This document shows, in pieces, positions 34,828-45,912 of a stretch of 64,000 bases of DNA. The stretch's first letter is position 1. Each line of letters starts with the position of its first letter. A program made the position numbers and the translations under genes. Below the pieces are notes generated by a model that worked only from the letters and a program-made list of their open reading frames with translations, did no database searches and had not been told where the DNA came from. The stretch lies in assembly GCF_014839805.1 (NCBI RefSeq), contig NC_051118.1:5882391-5946390 (forward strand), given 5' to 3'. The stretch comes from Manduca sexta. Its lineage: Eukaryota; Arthropoda; Insecta; Lepidoptera; Sphingidae.

Positions 34828-35043
34828 TTGGCTTCGGTGACATCGTTGTTATGCGTGCGCGAACGCCACCCTCCTGAGGTGCCGGGTTTAAATCCCGGAC
34901 GGTGATATTGGCTTTTATCAGTATCAGTCCGGAGTCTGTAAATTTGTGCCCGATTTGACAATATACGCGTCCACTTATCATAGGACGGAACACACACAGC
35001 GAAATGTAGGTGTCGTGGTTGCATCGCTGCCTAACCCTTTGGA
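34828..35043 (+). mobile_element. SINE family A
   Basis: GAGGTGCCGGGTTTAAATCC (B-box region), TTATCAGTATCAGTCCGGAG, CCACTTATCATAGGACGGAA and GTAGGTGTCGTGGTTGCATC follow family A order. It recurs at 60811-61026. Confidence 0.7.
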
Positions 35044-36069
35044 GATGACGTGATGTGTGTTGTTTATGTAATATAATGTTGGAGTTCGAGATATGCTGTA
35101 TATTTGACTGGAACATGTATTGATCGGGGTAGAACTAGGCTCGTAGAAAACCGAACCGCCAGCTTTGTATGAGATTTCTCAGGCTCAATTTGAGAAACAC
35201 GCTTATATTTCCTGAATTGTAATTTGTACCCTTATGGCGATAATTTAATTAAAGGGTTTTCTTAATATATCTTTATGAAACGACTTTATGAAGATTTTAA
35301 AATTAGGTGGACGTTCAAGGGTGCCATTACCCTATTTATTACTGATCGTTATTTTTGAATGAAGATCATTTCTATGTTAAGGGGCTCCTTTTTCCGCACT
35401 TAGCTCGTAGTAGGTCGGCCCGTTGTGTACGATGAAGATCATTTATCGACAAAGCAAAATACAATTTCGGCAACCATGCGTTAATGTAACCAATTTCAAA
35501 ATATTATCTATCCTACACATTATTATTGCTAGTGTCGTTTTATAGGGATTGGCTGAGAGACAAACACGTGACTAAAACATTGGTCGCTCATTCAGTCACA
35601 ATATTATAAAACATCGAAATTATAATAATGAGTCGCGTTTTTTGTGACATCCTAAGGGGGCGGACATGTTTAGTCACTATTTATTAAGTCAACATTTATA
35701 TGCATAAAATACGTTTACAATTTAGCCACAACTGCCATGTAAACCTTGTACAAACAATATGAGACCACCGTGCAAGCGTGACGTCATTTGGCACCGGCGC
35801 AAGACCACGCAAGAATTGGAGATCATTGAACGCGTATCATTGTGCTGATAAGAATCTTGGATTGTTATCGGTTGTTAATGTGTAAAGATTGTTGATAAAC
35901 GGTTACATCGCGATTTATGTGTGGTTTGTGGAGTGACATATGTTTACGTTTTTATATCCGAATGGTTTAAAAGCAAACTCAAACAGTAATTTGAATTGCA
36001 ATACTCAACATGAGTCTTTTCAGTGCTCATCACCTTGAGACATTTGATGTTAAATCTCCTTTTCTTGTT

Positions 36070-36300
36070 TTTTTATTTTTACCGCGGGATTAAAGCGTTG
36101 TCGCTTCTACCACTTGGAGGGTGAGTGGAATGGTTATGTTGGTTTCACCGGTCTTACGGCCCAATTTCGACACTCGGGAGTATAGCATCATCCAAGCGAG
36201 CATTGGACCGAGTCCCTGTATACCCTTCAGCGGCATACCAACCAAAACCAGCGGTGGCCTTCTTCGGGCATACGCGATGTCAAGTCCCCTACGCATAATA
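36070..36300. other. GC-richer block of unknown nature
   Basis: A 230-bp GC-richer patch in block A (CACTTGGAGGGTGAGTGGAA... ACCAAAACCAGCGGTGGCCT). Open on the minus strand for 68 codons and on the plus strand for 61. Neither product is recognisable. It is identical in the second copy at 62050-62280. It could be a fragment of a retroelement; I cannot say. Confidence 0.35.
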
Positions 36301-36664
36301 AATTAATCCCACCTTTGAGTGAAATTTCAAGTAGACATGTAAAGTTTAATCTATTTAATACACGAAGCTTAAGTTGTCTTTTGAGAGCTTGTACTCAGCT
36401 GAATCGCCGCTATTAAAAATAATACTCAGATGTGAAAATCCTTTACATATTGGGACTTAAATGTGATTTGAGCTGATGTTAATATGGGTATATGAAATAG
36501 CGACTATCTTAAGATGCCGATCTTAATTTGATAGCGTCTCAGCTGATATAGTACTTTAAAGCAAGTAAATAAGGCAATTAATTACAAACACCTGGGTATA
36601 TTATATACAAACAAAATATGTAATAATACAAATTTCCATAAAATATAGAAATAAATATATAATA

Positions 36665-36916
36665 CTAGCTTTTGCTCGCGACTTCGCCCGCGTGAAGGAG
36701 TTTTCCGGGATAATTTTCTTTCTCCGACTTACTTGATATGTATGGTTATATTACGACCAAATTACACAAAATCATTATAAATTGTAGCCCATGTGTTACT
36801 CTGATGTATAACAAATATTACTGTAAAGTTTAATCCAAATCCGTTCAGTAATTTTTTCGTAAAAGAGGAACAAACATGCATCCTCACAAACTTTCGCATT
36901 TATAATTGTAGTAAGA
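36665..36916 (-). mobile_element. Non-autonomous Helitron
   Basis: The 3' CTAG complement is at 36665-36668 with CTTTTGCTCGCGACTTCGCC next to it. The 5' TC end is the complement of ACTTTCGCATTTATAATTGT AGTAAGA at 36916. 252 bp, very similar to 17555-17812. It recurs at 62645-62896. Confidence 0.8.
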
Positions 36917-37254
36917 TTGTGAATCAATATTGATTTCTATTTCTAACCCAAAAACCTGTCAAACACTGATCTCGATAACAAAGGTCTAAATATAAACAAT
37001 TATAACAAATAACAGTAAACATTCACCTCGAGACAGCACGCGGATCGAGTCACGATTCTCACGTCTCGCCCGTACGTGAGGAAAAAGACTCGGCGAATCA
37101 ATAACTTGACTCATTATATATTAATAATCAATAATTCATACGTTTATAAAGCGAATATGACCTCTGTCATGCGTTGACTTTCCGCGTGTTCAATACTGCT
37201 TATATTGAGTTTAAATAATATCGGTATATTACAGTGATTCTGGGATACTCTAGT

Positions 37255-37690
37255 AGTATAGCCTAGTTGGGAGTGGAACGGACTGCCGAGACGAATGTCT
37301 GCAGGTTCAAAACCACCACTGACTTTTCTAAAGTTATTTGTGTATTCTTTGTCAATAATAGTGCTCATAGTAAGTATCTATTAATATTTTTTTCTATTAA
37401 GATCGTTTTAACACTGCATTTTTTCTTTACTATTTTGTATCAATATAAGCCATCGTATTAAAATATAAAAAATAATACACGCGTATTTCCTATTATCGCT
37501 TGGTTTAACGAAGAAAAACATCGCAAGGAAACCTGCAGACCTGATTAGCTCTCTATAAGATTTTTTACGATATTAGAAATTAGCCAGTCCGCACTATGTC
37601 AGCGTGATGGACTAAGGTCTAATCCCTCTCAGTAGTAGAGGAGGCCTATGCTCAGTGAGACAGTATATAATACAGGGCTTATTTTATTAT
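37255..37690 (+). mobile_element. SINE family B with an internal insertion
   Basis: Head ATAGCCTAGTTGGGAGTGGA and ATGTCTGCAGGTTCAAAACC; body resumes near 37490 (CTTGGTTTAACGAAGAAAAA) and ends AATACAGGGCTTATTTTATT. About 130 bp of AT-rich sequence (37357-37490) interrupts it. It recurs at 63235-63670. Confidence 0.7.
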
Positions 37691-38021
37691 TAATGGGATA
37701 CACAGTCTTGTACAAATAGTCTCGACAAATAACTTTGAGTCCACCAGATTTCGTTTGGAGTGAATTGGGTTAATTGTTCAATATTAACGGACATTATCTC
37801 TAATTTCAATGGCGTGTCACCATTATCTATCTATACATATTTATTTATTATTATTTAGGAGTTACACGTTATGTGATTATATTTACATTGTCATATAGCT
37901 AATTCAGATACAGTTAGTTATATTATAAAACAAAGTCTCAAAAGCTGTCTGTATGTGATCGATTTTCTCAAAATTTACTGAACGGATTTTTGTACGGTTT
38001 TTACTAACATAGTGTAATTCT

Positions 38022-39727
38022 TGAGAAACATTTAGGTAAATAATACATTAGGTACTTTAGTATATAATAAACACATAATTTTAGTGATAATTGCTTACTG
38101 TCGTCATGCTTATTGTCTAAAATTGTATTCTATAATTATTATTCCATTTAAAATATTTAATACCCCCAAAAGAACGTTTCACAATTACTTTAACCCGATA
38201 ATAATCATAAATAGACAAACAATTATTTAAATTTGTAGAACAAGTCAGGAATCACGTTTTATTCATCTCATTCTAATTCTATGCTAGTAATGCAAATTAA
38301 GAGAAATTACACCTTATTATTCCGACCTTGACCGGTGTTAACACTAGAGATGCTAATTTCATTCGTTTTAATTCGGTTGGTGACATCAGAGTTTGCTGGA
38401 AGCACTAGGTTCGCGTAATGGCGGGACGTAAGTGATCAAAAATGTTGAGGAAGATGGGGGTTAGATCTCTTATATGTGAGACTCCGCCTTGGTAGGTAAC
38501 ACAGCAATGTCTCTTTCTGCCGCCAAGCAGCAGTGTGTCATAAATTCCATTTCAAAAATTCCTAATATTCTAAACATAATATGTTGTATAAAAGTAGTAC
38601 CACGTAAATAGTTGTAATACATAGCAATAACATACATTGGAACAGTCACTGCCGTCCACTGAACCTCGCATTCCAAGCTAACGACTTATTAATTGCACAT
38701 TTTCTTAATACCAAGTCCATTCGCTAATAAAAATGTCGTGACATATAGCGTGAATGTGGCCGCGGTATAGTAATTGACGTATATTCTATGGACACGAACG
38801 TCCATATAAACTATTTGTTCAAAATCTGAACTAAAATGGTAACCAAAACGTCACTGTGATAACCTATTTATTCACTTGAACAACAAATAATTTTACTTAT
38901 TTGATTAATATTTTTTATTCAAATCCATGTTTACATTTAGACTCGAGTTTTTATATTATGAGAGCCATTTCGTACACAGCCACGAGCTGTCAATATTGAC
39001 ACTATATTAAAGCGGTTGTATGGATTGCAGTTCAATTCAGTTGAACACAGTGAATGTATATATAGAGATGGGTATAGTAATGTTCAGCTTCGATTACGAA
39101 AAAGGTTTTATTTGGCTGTTTGGTTTTTTGGGTTCATATCCCGTGTTTTGGATGTGTAATACTGTATATTGAAAATGTCTATAAATAGTTTGAGGAGTTA
39201 AATGTTAGTTTATAACAATTAAGAAATAGTGTACTCTTCTACAAATTTACTTTCAATCAAAATTATTACTTATATTTAGTACTAATTTTAAGGTAAGTAT
39301 AGAGTTTTTCCGGATAATAATAATCCTATATAGCCTGACCAGAAAAACTTCGCCATGTTGTGATAAAATATGGAACTAATTTCTGTACTGACAAAATTTA
39401 CTTTAAAACGAAAACAAAAAAACAAAAGTTGAGCCATTTCAGCCCATAACACTCAGAAATAATATAGCTTCCTATTAGAATTTTGAAAATTGGTTCAGAA
39501 GTTTAGTAATATATCATCCACATATAGAAACAAGTTATTTCAATACTCAAAAACATTAAATGTTACTTCCATTAATAATAATTTGTATTATAACAGACCG
39601 ACACGAGACATGAAGTTTCTTGACCCCAAATTATATTTGAAACCTCATTTTTATTTTGCACTTGGAGAAACACGAATGTTCCACATTATACAACTATCTC
39701 TATTTACCTGTATAAAGTTTATCAGCC
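38022..39727. other. Intergenic DNA with short repeat fragments
   Basis: 38455-38540 is the 5' 80 bp of family C (GTTAGATCTCTTATATGTGA... GCAGCAGTGTGTC). 39440-39530 resembles Helitron interior (GCTTCCTATTAGAATTTTGA AAATTGGTTCAG). The rest is unassigned. Confidence 0.45.
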
Positions 39728-39962
39728 CCTGATCACGAAGGCTGCAAAGTCTTCGAAACGTCAGGAGAAAAATAAAATATAAAAACTGCGTTAAATCTGA
39801 AAAATAGTTTAATTTTAAGTTTATTTAATTATGAGGCATGGAAATTGAAATAAAACGTTTTTTCTGATTTTATCGTTTTTTTTTAATATTATAATTTTCT
39901 CCCGATGTTTCGAAACTGCAACCTTCACGGGTCACCATAGTTTTATTCCAATGTCTAACAGT
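39728..39962. mobile_element. Family E, inverted pair
   Basis: 39728-39825 is minus-oriented (TGATCACGAAGGCTGCAAAG TCTTCGAAACG); 39845-39962 is plus-oriented (CTCCCGATGTTTCGAAACTG CAACCTTCACGG). The two copies lie back to back. Confidence 0.65.
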
Positions 39963-40469
39963 CGTATAATCATACATCATTATGAGGCAGAAAACAGTAG
40001 GAATATTTGGATTTAAAAATTAGATCTGTTTTACATGTTTTCCTGTAACGTTTGCTCAAGGTGTTTCCCGGAAGCCAGCCGTTTTCCTGGTCACCTTAAG
40101 TTATTTTTTATTACATTAAGAAATTACATGTTTGCATTACTAATCCGTCACACGTTAGTACATAATAAATCATTTATAAATTCACTGATCCTGATTTATT
40201 GAATTTATAATTTATATCCAAGACCTTAAAACTCGCTTTCAAATGTCGTGATTCATAGAATTTAGTAATAAATTAGTCAGAACAATTTTTCGATCAGTTA
40301 GTTTTTCTGATGGCATAAGTCGATGTCTCCTAATTTATCGTAACAAAAGTTACTATTTAGAATATATTTTTCAAAACTATATCGGCCTCTTTACTTCGCG
40401 ACTTGTTCTCCAAGTATAACAACCTATTAATTATCCCGAGAACACGTTAATAACAATAGAATAGACTAA
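39963..40469. other. Intergenic DNA, nothing recognised
   Basis: AT-rich; no signal. Confidence 0.4.
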
Positions 40470-40930
40470 AAATAACGAATTCCACGACGCCTACACCATG
40501 CTCGTCCGTCCCATACACACCTGACATTTAAGAAAAAGCTTTTATTTATGTTTATACAATGTTTTGTAAATCGTCCTTGACTCGCGTGCTCTTGTGAAAT
40601 GACAGCATCACGACACTTCAGGAAAATTGGCCAACTTTCCTCACCCGTCTCTTTCTGGTAACAGTAAGCTCGGCAAAGCGAGCGAGACAAAAAATAAAGG
40701 TGAATGATGCGTGAATCGTGCGGTAGTCTCCAGTTAGTCTCAAGCCGATGCGCGTGCGGCGCGGTCTGCGCCTCTCACACTCGCGCTTATTTCGTTCTTT
40801 ATTTGAATTCTCAACGAATTGACGCGGACGTTTTGAAATTTGAATTTTGTAAAAAGAATAAGAAGTATATCGATGTGCCAGTGATTTCTGTGAATTGTGA
40901 AGTTAGTTTATGGTTTTGTTTCTTTTTTTA
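40470..40930 (+). promoter_or_regulatory. Candidate promoter / 5' exon of an unseen gene
   Basis: A CpG-rich stretch (GCCGATGCGCGTGCGGCGCG, CTCGCGCTTATTTCG) follows TCTCCAGTTAGTCTCAAGCC at about 40728, which resembles an arthropod initiator (TCAGT-like) and the start of a long 5' leader. It is not a repeat found elsewhere in the window. No TATA box is obvious and no coding exon can be tied to it here. A 75-codon frame starts within it but lacks a domain. Confidence 0.3.
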
Positions 40931-41692
40931 ATCCTCAGACTTGGGATCCAACAGCCATTAGTCACTGGTATTTTTTATAACTGCCTTCACGTTATAATAA
41001 CAATTTATAATAACTACAAAGTGCTTTATTTTAACATGCAAAAGTTTACCTTGGTTTTCTACGAGCTATATGGGAAAATGTGTTTTATAAACAGTCATTG
41101 TGCGCGTTTTATGACGTTAATAATTCTGCATAATTAATAAGGCAACAGGTTTATTTTTAAATATTATTCTTACATCAACGTATAATCAACAACTTTAAAA
41201 TGTTCATATACGCTACTTCCCTTCACAACGCGACCTACTTAAGTCAAAACATCAAACCAAAAACGAAAGTGGACTAAAGGAAATACGAGAATATTTTTCT
41301 AGCGATACACAAAGATAAACTTAACTCAAACGTGGACGTTTGCGTTCAAGACATTCGAAAATAACGCGACATTTAGCCGCTCAGATTAGAATCGTCTCGG
41401 CGTCCGTATTATATTTGAAATATGTTTGTATACGAGAAATACTTTAGAACAGGTTTATGTTATTTGAAAATTAACTTTATAATCTTGATATAAAAGTTGG
41501 TGTTGTTGTGAATGTCATTGCAAGCGCACAGCTGGACTAATGTATAGTCGCCATATTTCCCGTCACTTAAAGGGACTTAATACGATAAATACACATTAAA
41601 GATGACAAATCTTCCCCAAATTTCGCAGTCACCATGATAATATGTGTCAGTCATTAGGAGTTTCCATATCATAGGATATTTATTTTATTTAT
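40931..41692. other. Intergenic DNA, nothing recognised
   Basis: No gene or known repeat seen. Confidence 0.4.
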
Positions 41693-41965
41693 TTACTACC
41701 TTTAAGCCCTCTTCACTCACGTGAAAAAGTTTCCGGGATAAGTCCGACATGTTTTTCCAGGATAATAAGTAGCCTATAGCACTTAGGAGTACGACTTCTG
41801 ACGAGCGATTAACCCTCACCAGTCGACACAATTATGCCGGCCTGTTTGAACAGGATATATAAGCTGATCCCGGAGTACGACACATTTACGTGGGCCACGA
41901 TGGCGGGTTAAACTTCTGTACTGTGGTCACTATCAGAACGGATATAAAATATATCCTACCACCAG
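41693..41965 (+). mobile_element. Helitron fragment joined to family D repeat
   Basis: 41693-41785 carries Helitron-like strings (CACGTGAAAAAGTTTCCGGG ATAAG, AATAAGTAGCCTATAGCAC). 41786-41965 is the 3' part of family D (TCTGACGAGCGATTAACCCT... ATATATCCTACCACCAG). Confidence 0.65.
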
Positions 41966-42151
41966 TTGTAGAACTATAATATTGCTTGATGGCAGTCTGA
42001 GTCCCTCGTTGAGAAAGCGCTGCAGTATTGGTGAGGCTGTATTGTAGTAAACAGCTGAATGAGGATTCCTATTCTTGGCCAGTATAATATATGTTTGTAA
42101 CATTTTTATTTATTTAAACCTGTACTTATTCCCAACAAAATTAATATAAAT

Positions 42152-42437
42152 ATAATAATCCTCCTCCTCTACTACTGAGAGGGATTAGACCTTAGTCCAC
42201 CACGCTGGCCTAGTGCGGATTGGAAGACTTCACACACCTTCGAAATTCTTATAGAGAACTTCTCAGATGTGCAGGTTTCCTCACGATGTTTTCCTTCACC
42301 GTAAAAGCGAACGATAAATTCACAAAGAATACACACATGATTTTTAGAAAAGTCAGAGGTGTGTGCCCTTGGGATTTGAACTTGCGCACATTCGTCTTGG
42401 CAGTCCGTTCCACACCCAACTAGGCTATCGACGCTTA
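42152..42437 (-). mobile_element. SINE family B, nearly complete
   Basis: CCTCCTCTACTACTGAGAGG, CCACCACGCTGGCCTAGTGC, CACGATGTTTTCCTTCACCG and, at the right end, the head complement CACACCCAACTAGGCTATCG. The tRNA-like B box complement is GGGATTTGAACTT. Overlapping frames on both strands are repeat-derived. Confidence 0.8.
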
Positions 42438-42774
42438 TATGACAAAATAAACCCCAACAAAAATACCTTTTTTCTTTTATCAATAATTATAGAACCCAAC
42501 CGGTCTCCCGTACAACACTTACCTTAAAGTAGGGAGTTATAAAGGAATACAAGCCTACCTTCAATAACTTTCCAAGAAGCCATTATGCGTTTACGTAATG
42601 TATGTAAACAGCGTAACGGTGCATCCCTAAGGCGAGATGCATAGAGCATCCGCATTTCACCAATTCCGTCCCATGAGGCGACATTTGTTATTTTGAAATA
42701 AAGGTCCATTGTATAATATGGTTATGCGCTTTGGTAGATAAAATACGTGTTTGTTTTGTTCGTGCACAGCAATC
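42438..42774. other. Intergenic DNA, nothing recognised
   Basis: 42640-42680 (CATCCGCATTTCACCAATTC CGTCCCATGAGG) may be a scrap of inverted SINE A. No gene. Confidence 0.35.
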
Positions 42775-43013
42775 TGACCTTACTGCACCTGATAAGTGTA
42801 GTGGGGTCCAATAGAATGTCGACTGACGAGATATGATTACCCCTCAGCAGTCGACACAATTATGCCGGCCTGTTGGAACCGGATATACACAGACTGATCC
42901 CGGAACGAGACACACTTACGTGGGCCGCTATGACGGGTTTTAACACCTTGTGTATGTATCTATGGTGGTCGATATCGGGACGCATATAAAATATATCCTA
43001 CCACCAGCAAAAG
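42775..43013 (+). mobile_element. Interspersed repeat, family D, longest copy
   Basis: CTGACCTTACTGCACCTGAT, AGAATGTCGACTGACGAG, CAGTCGACACAATTATGCCG, GGCCGCTATGACGGGTTTTA and ATAAAATATATCCTACCACC. The boundaries are shared with 25069-25297. Confidence 0.75.
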
Positions 43014-43123
43014 CAAATTATTTTGTCTATGGTTAGTTAAAAAATCGAATGATTTAGGTGGAGATCACATTTAGTTGTTTGAAATTATCGAGTTCAGACA
43101 GGCATAGTATAGACAGAATAGCT

Positions 43124-43410
43124 CAGTGGCGAAGGATTCACATAATCCGATTCTCGCCAGTTTCAGTTTATATAGAATCTAGTTATGAGAACGATTTGCA
43201 GACTGCATTTATGTATATTAGTACTTATATGTTATGTCGGTTTAATAATATAATAATAATAATATCAGCCATGTATTATACTTGCCCACTGCTGAGCGCG
43301 GGCCTCCTCTACTACTGAGAGGGATTAGGCCTTAGTCCACCACGCTGGCCTAGTGCGGATTGGTAGACATATGTCGGATTGCCTTTCGAAAATTTCACCT
43401 TTCGCCACCG
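43124..43410. mobile_element. hAT-like MITE, copy 3 of 3, interrupted by a SINE
   Basis: Ends CAGTGGCGAAGG and CCTTTCGCCACCG. Inner left end is CATAATCCGATTCTCGCCAG, colinear with copies 1 and 2. The total is 287 nt; removing the nested SINE plus one target-site copy leaves 150 nt, close to the 157 and 154 nt of the other copies. Confidence 0.75.
43241..43369 (-). mobile_element. 5'-truncated SINE B nested in the hAT-like MITE
   Basis: Flanked by the 8-bp direct repeat TATGTCGG (43233-43240 and 43370-43377), a target-site duplication. The body runs from the (AAT)n tail through ATATCAGCCATGTATTATAC to CTAGTGCGGATTGGTAGACA. The tRNA head is missing, as expected for incomplete reverse transcription. 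Confidence 0.88.
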
Positions 43411-43904
43411 CAGCATAGTATAGATTAGTATGCATTTGTACATGAAATAATTATCTATAAGGATTCCTATAAGTAGAACCGTGAGAAAAATATGATAAAA
43501 ACAATATTATGTATATAATATATAAACATAAACATACGTTTGTAAACAGCTGTGAGGCGACATCCGCATTGCTGTTAAATAAATATTTGTACTGCCAAAT
43601 GGCTTATATTATCGCTCTTAATTGATGTTTTATACTCAGGTTTACGATCGATACGAAGTCTTGTTTATTTATAAAAGCTGTTTTCAACAATGTTATCATT
43701 AATATACGCCGGTAGAGAGAAGGGTTTTGAGGAGAGAAATGTATTCGTAAATTGTTTCGGGTTCGGATTTTTGGAAAGTAAGTTTCTATCACAAAATACA
43801 AGATATTGCTCGCTATGACCAACTAAATGTCAATTTTAACCGACGAAAAAAGGGAAGTTATTTGTTTCGCATGTCTACTGCTCTAAGAGAATTCGTCGCA
43901 GCGG
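43411..43904. other. Intergenic DNA, nothing recognised
   Basis: GCATAGTATAGA at 43413 also occurs just left of the MITE (43102), an unexplained short flanking repeat. No gene. Confidence 0.4.
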
Positions 43905-44025
43905 CAATACCAAACAATACTTTGTAATTCAAGGCGTTGGATGGTGTTTCTACTGTTTATGGGCGGTCGTATCGCTTATCATCAGGCGAACGGCAAACTC
44001 TTGTCATTCAAACATTAAAAAAAAG
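43905..44025 (+). mobile_element. Family C, 5'-truncated
   Basis: AATACCAAACAATACTTTGT, TGGATGGTGTTTCTACTGTT, TATCATCAGGCGAACGGCAA and an A-rich tail; colinear with 5260-5400. Confidence 0.75.
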
Positions 44026-44427
44026 GCGCCACATAGAAACTGCCCCATGTAGCTTACCGTAGCTCATCAAGGACACATATATCACACGCAGCCACGCTCT
44101 GAGTTGCGTTAATTCACTAGACATATTGAACAGTAATATAATTGTTATAATTTTTGGTCCAAACTTGATGAATGCCCTTTACATGACGCTTAGACTTTCA
44201 AATATATTAACGAAGAGCGATGTTACGTAAATATAATTGGTATTATAGAATATCTTCTTACATTATGTTAATTTAAGTATTGATAATATAATATGTTTTC
44301 AATATGTTTGAAAATTTTAAACAATGGGTTTTTTGTTTGTGTAAACATAGTGCATGACATTATTTTTAATAGAACTTGCAGACTATAATTGTACCAGTCT
44401 CTGCGTAACTCTAAAGTGAATTACTTA
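44026..44427. other. Intergenic DNA, nothing recognised
   Basis: AT-rich; no signal. Confidence 0.4.
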
Positions 44428-44655
44428 AGCCTGTCTCGGTGGCGTACTATGCATGCGCGCTACAACCATCACTCTGAGGTCCTTGGTTGGGCAAAATCAT
44501 ATTGTTTTTGCTCAGTATCAGTCTGGAATCTGAGCCTGATATGGCAATACGCTCACCCCTATCACATCATGGGTCGGAACAAACACGACTAAAAGGAGGT
44601 GCGCTGGTTGTACCTCTCCCCTACCCCTTTAGGGATTAATGCGTGATGTGCGTTT
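44428..44655 (+). mobile_element. SINE family A
   Basis: Head CTGTCTCGGTGGCGTACTAT (A-box region), TCTGAGGTCCTTGGTTGGGC (B box lost through a small deletion), GCTCAGTATCAGTCTGGAAT, CACCCCTATCACATCATGGG and TAGGGATTAATGCGTGATG. The orientation is opposite to the copy at 894. Confidence 0.75.
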
Positions 44656-45906
44656 GTAAATATATGTAATAGTTTTGCAATAGTAAAACCTGCATTCAAA
44701 ATAAAAACTAACGATTGAATCAGACTGTTATGTCTTATCCGTATTCAGATAAACCAATCGGCAGTGTGTATATCCTATTGAAAAATAAAATAGTAAACTT
44801 TGGATCTGTTCTTGATGTATGAAGTGTAGTATAAGTATATATTTGCAACATATTGCAATGCATTTTGCCTCTAAGAGGGCAAGGCTTTATCAGCCAAGCT
44901 CACTGCATAGTATTTTATATTATATAAAATCGGACATCTGAAAGTAGTAAATTACCGTTGATTACGATCGATCTGAAGTTTGTCACGAGTGTGCGTAGAC
45001 TTGAAACACGAGTGACGCAATATTCGGACAAATTTTTTGGATAACTTAAATGATAATGCTCTAAAAGTTGTCATTTTTGGAATCGATATTAGTGGGAAAG
45101 TGAATAGCTACAGTTGTATTCAGTAATGAAAAAGGTGTTCAAGAAAAAAAGATGTTCCTCACTTCACACTGTACTGACGTCAGTCATACGTTAGTCATGT
45201 TATTTCTCTTTACATAGGAGGTTCTGGCAGCTTTGAATCTTATGTATTGGTTTAGTATTAAGAAGGTCCGGGATCCATAAATAATTTCTCATATCTGGTT
45301 GTCAAACCAAGTCTAGGAAGATGGGTACTGTCATATCAGCACTGTGAGTATTTTATTTATTTGGATAGGTAATGATCTAGGCTCCTGAATAAATAGTTGA
45401 CTACTACTGCAATATAGGTGTAATATGTTTGGGCGGCAATGTAAGGAAGATATATAATTTATTACTTTCAGATATGGCCATTTGTGTTATTTAGAATAAT
45501 GTAACTGAAATATACACCCTAGTTGGAAGTTTGTTTGTGAAATAAAGTTCATTATTGAATTTAATTGTTTTATTTGATTGTTAATTTTTATATGGCTAAT
45601 GATGTCATGAGTTAGTCTCATGCTTGATGGAAAACTTCATGCTTGTACAATCAAAATTTCAACTTTAATTTAAATAACAACATTATCAATGTTAATTTGA
45701 ATTGTGTGGTTTATTGACAGTATTATTTATGGCCTGTGGCATGCAAGGACTTTTCCATGGAGCAACATTTTGTATGTGTTTTCCAACATGTTTGTCTAGA
45801 TTGCAGATTAGTGACCGTTGTTAAAACTAAGTTAAATACTTTTATGCTACAGAAGTCAGTACTCTGTAAGAAAGTAGTAATAAAACAAAAATATCACAAA
45901 AACAGC
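44656..45906. other. Intergenic DNA downstream of GPN3
   Basis: A plus-strand AATAAA lies at 45541-45546, so the tail of a plus-strand transcript ending here is possible, but no upstream exon is identifiable. The 73-codon frame at 45736-45957 overlaps GPN3 exon 5 antisense and is not called. Confidence 0.4.
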
Positions 45907-45912
45907 TTTATT
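45907..45912 (-). terminator. Poly(A) signal overlapping the GPN3 stop codon
   Basis: The minus strand reads GAT GAA TAA AGC: AATAAA contains the TAA stop (45908-45910). No other AATAAA follows within the next 100 bases, so the predicted 3' UTR is only tens of bases. Confidence 0.6.

Larger units (their letters stand above)
32305..38021. repeat. Block A, first copy (5.7 kb, repeated at 58298-64000)
   Basis: Nearly identical to 58298-64000 over the whole stretch (5717 vs 5703 nt). The offset drifts from 25993 to 25979, so net differences are about 14 single-base-scale indels, many in homopolymers, plus rare substitutions such as GTGTAGTTCTTG vs GTGCAGTTCCTG. It contains only mobile elements and unassigned DNA. 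The true right end lies beyond the window, because the second copy is cut by the window edge. Confidence 0.95.

Noticed and set aside
34550..35116. A 188-codon minus-strand frame (and a 217-codon version at 60446-61099)
   Set aside because: It spans the fold-back MITE and a SINE A. Its length difference between copies is caused by a one-base indel. No domain is seen.
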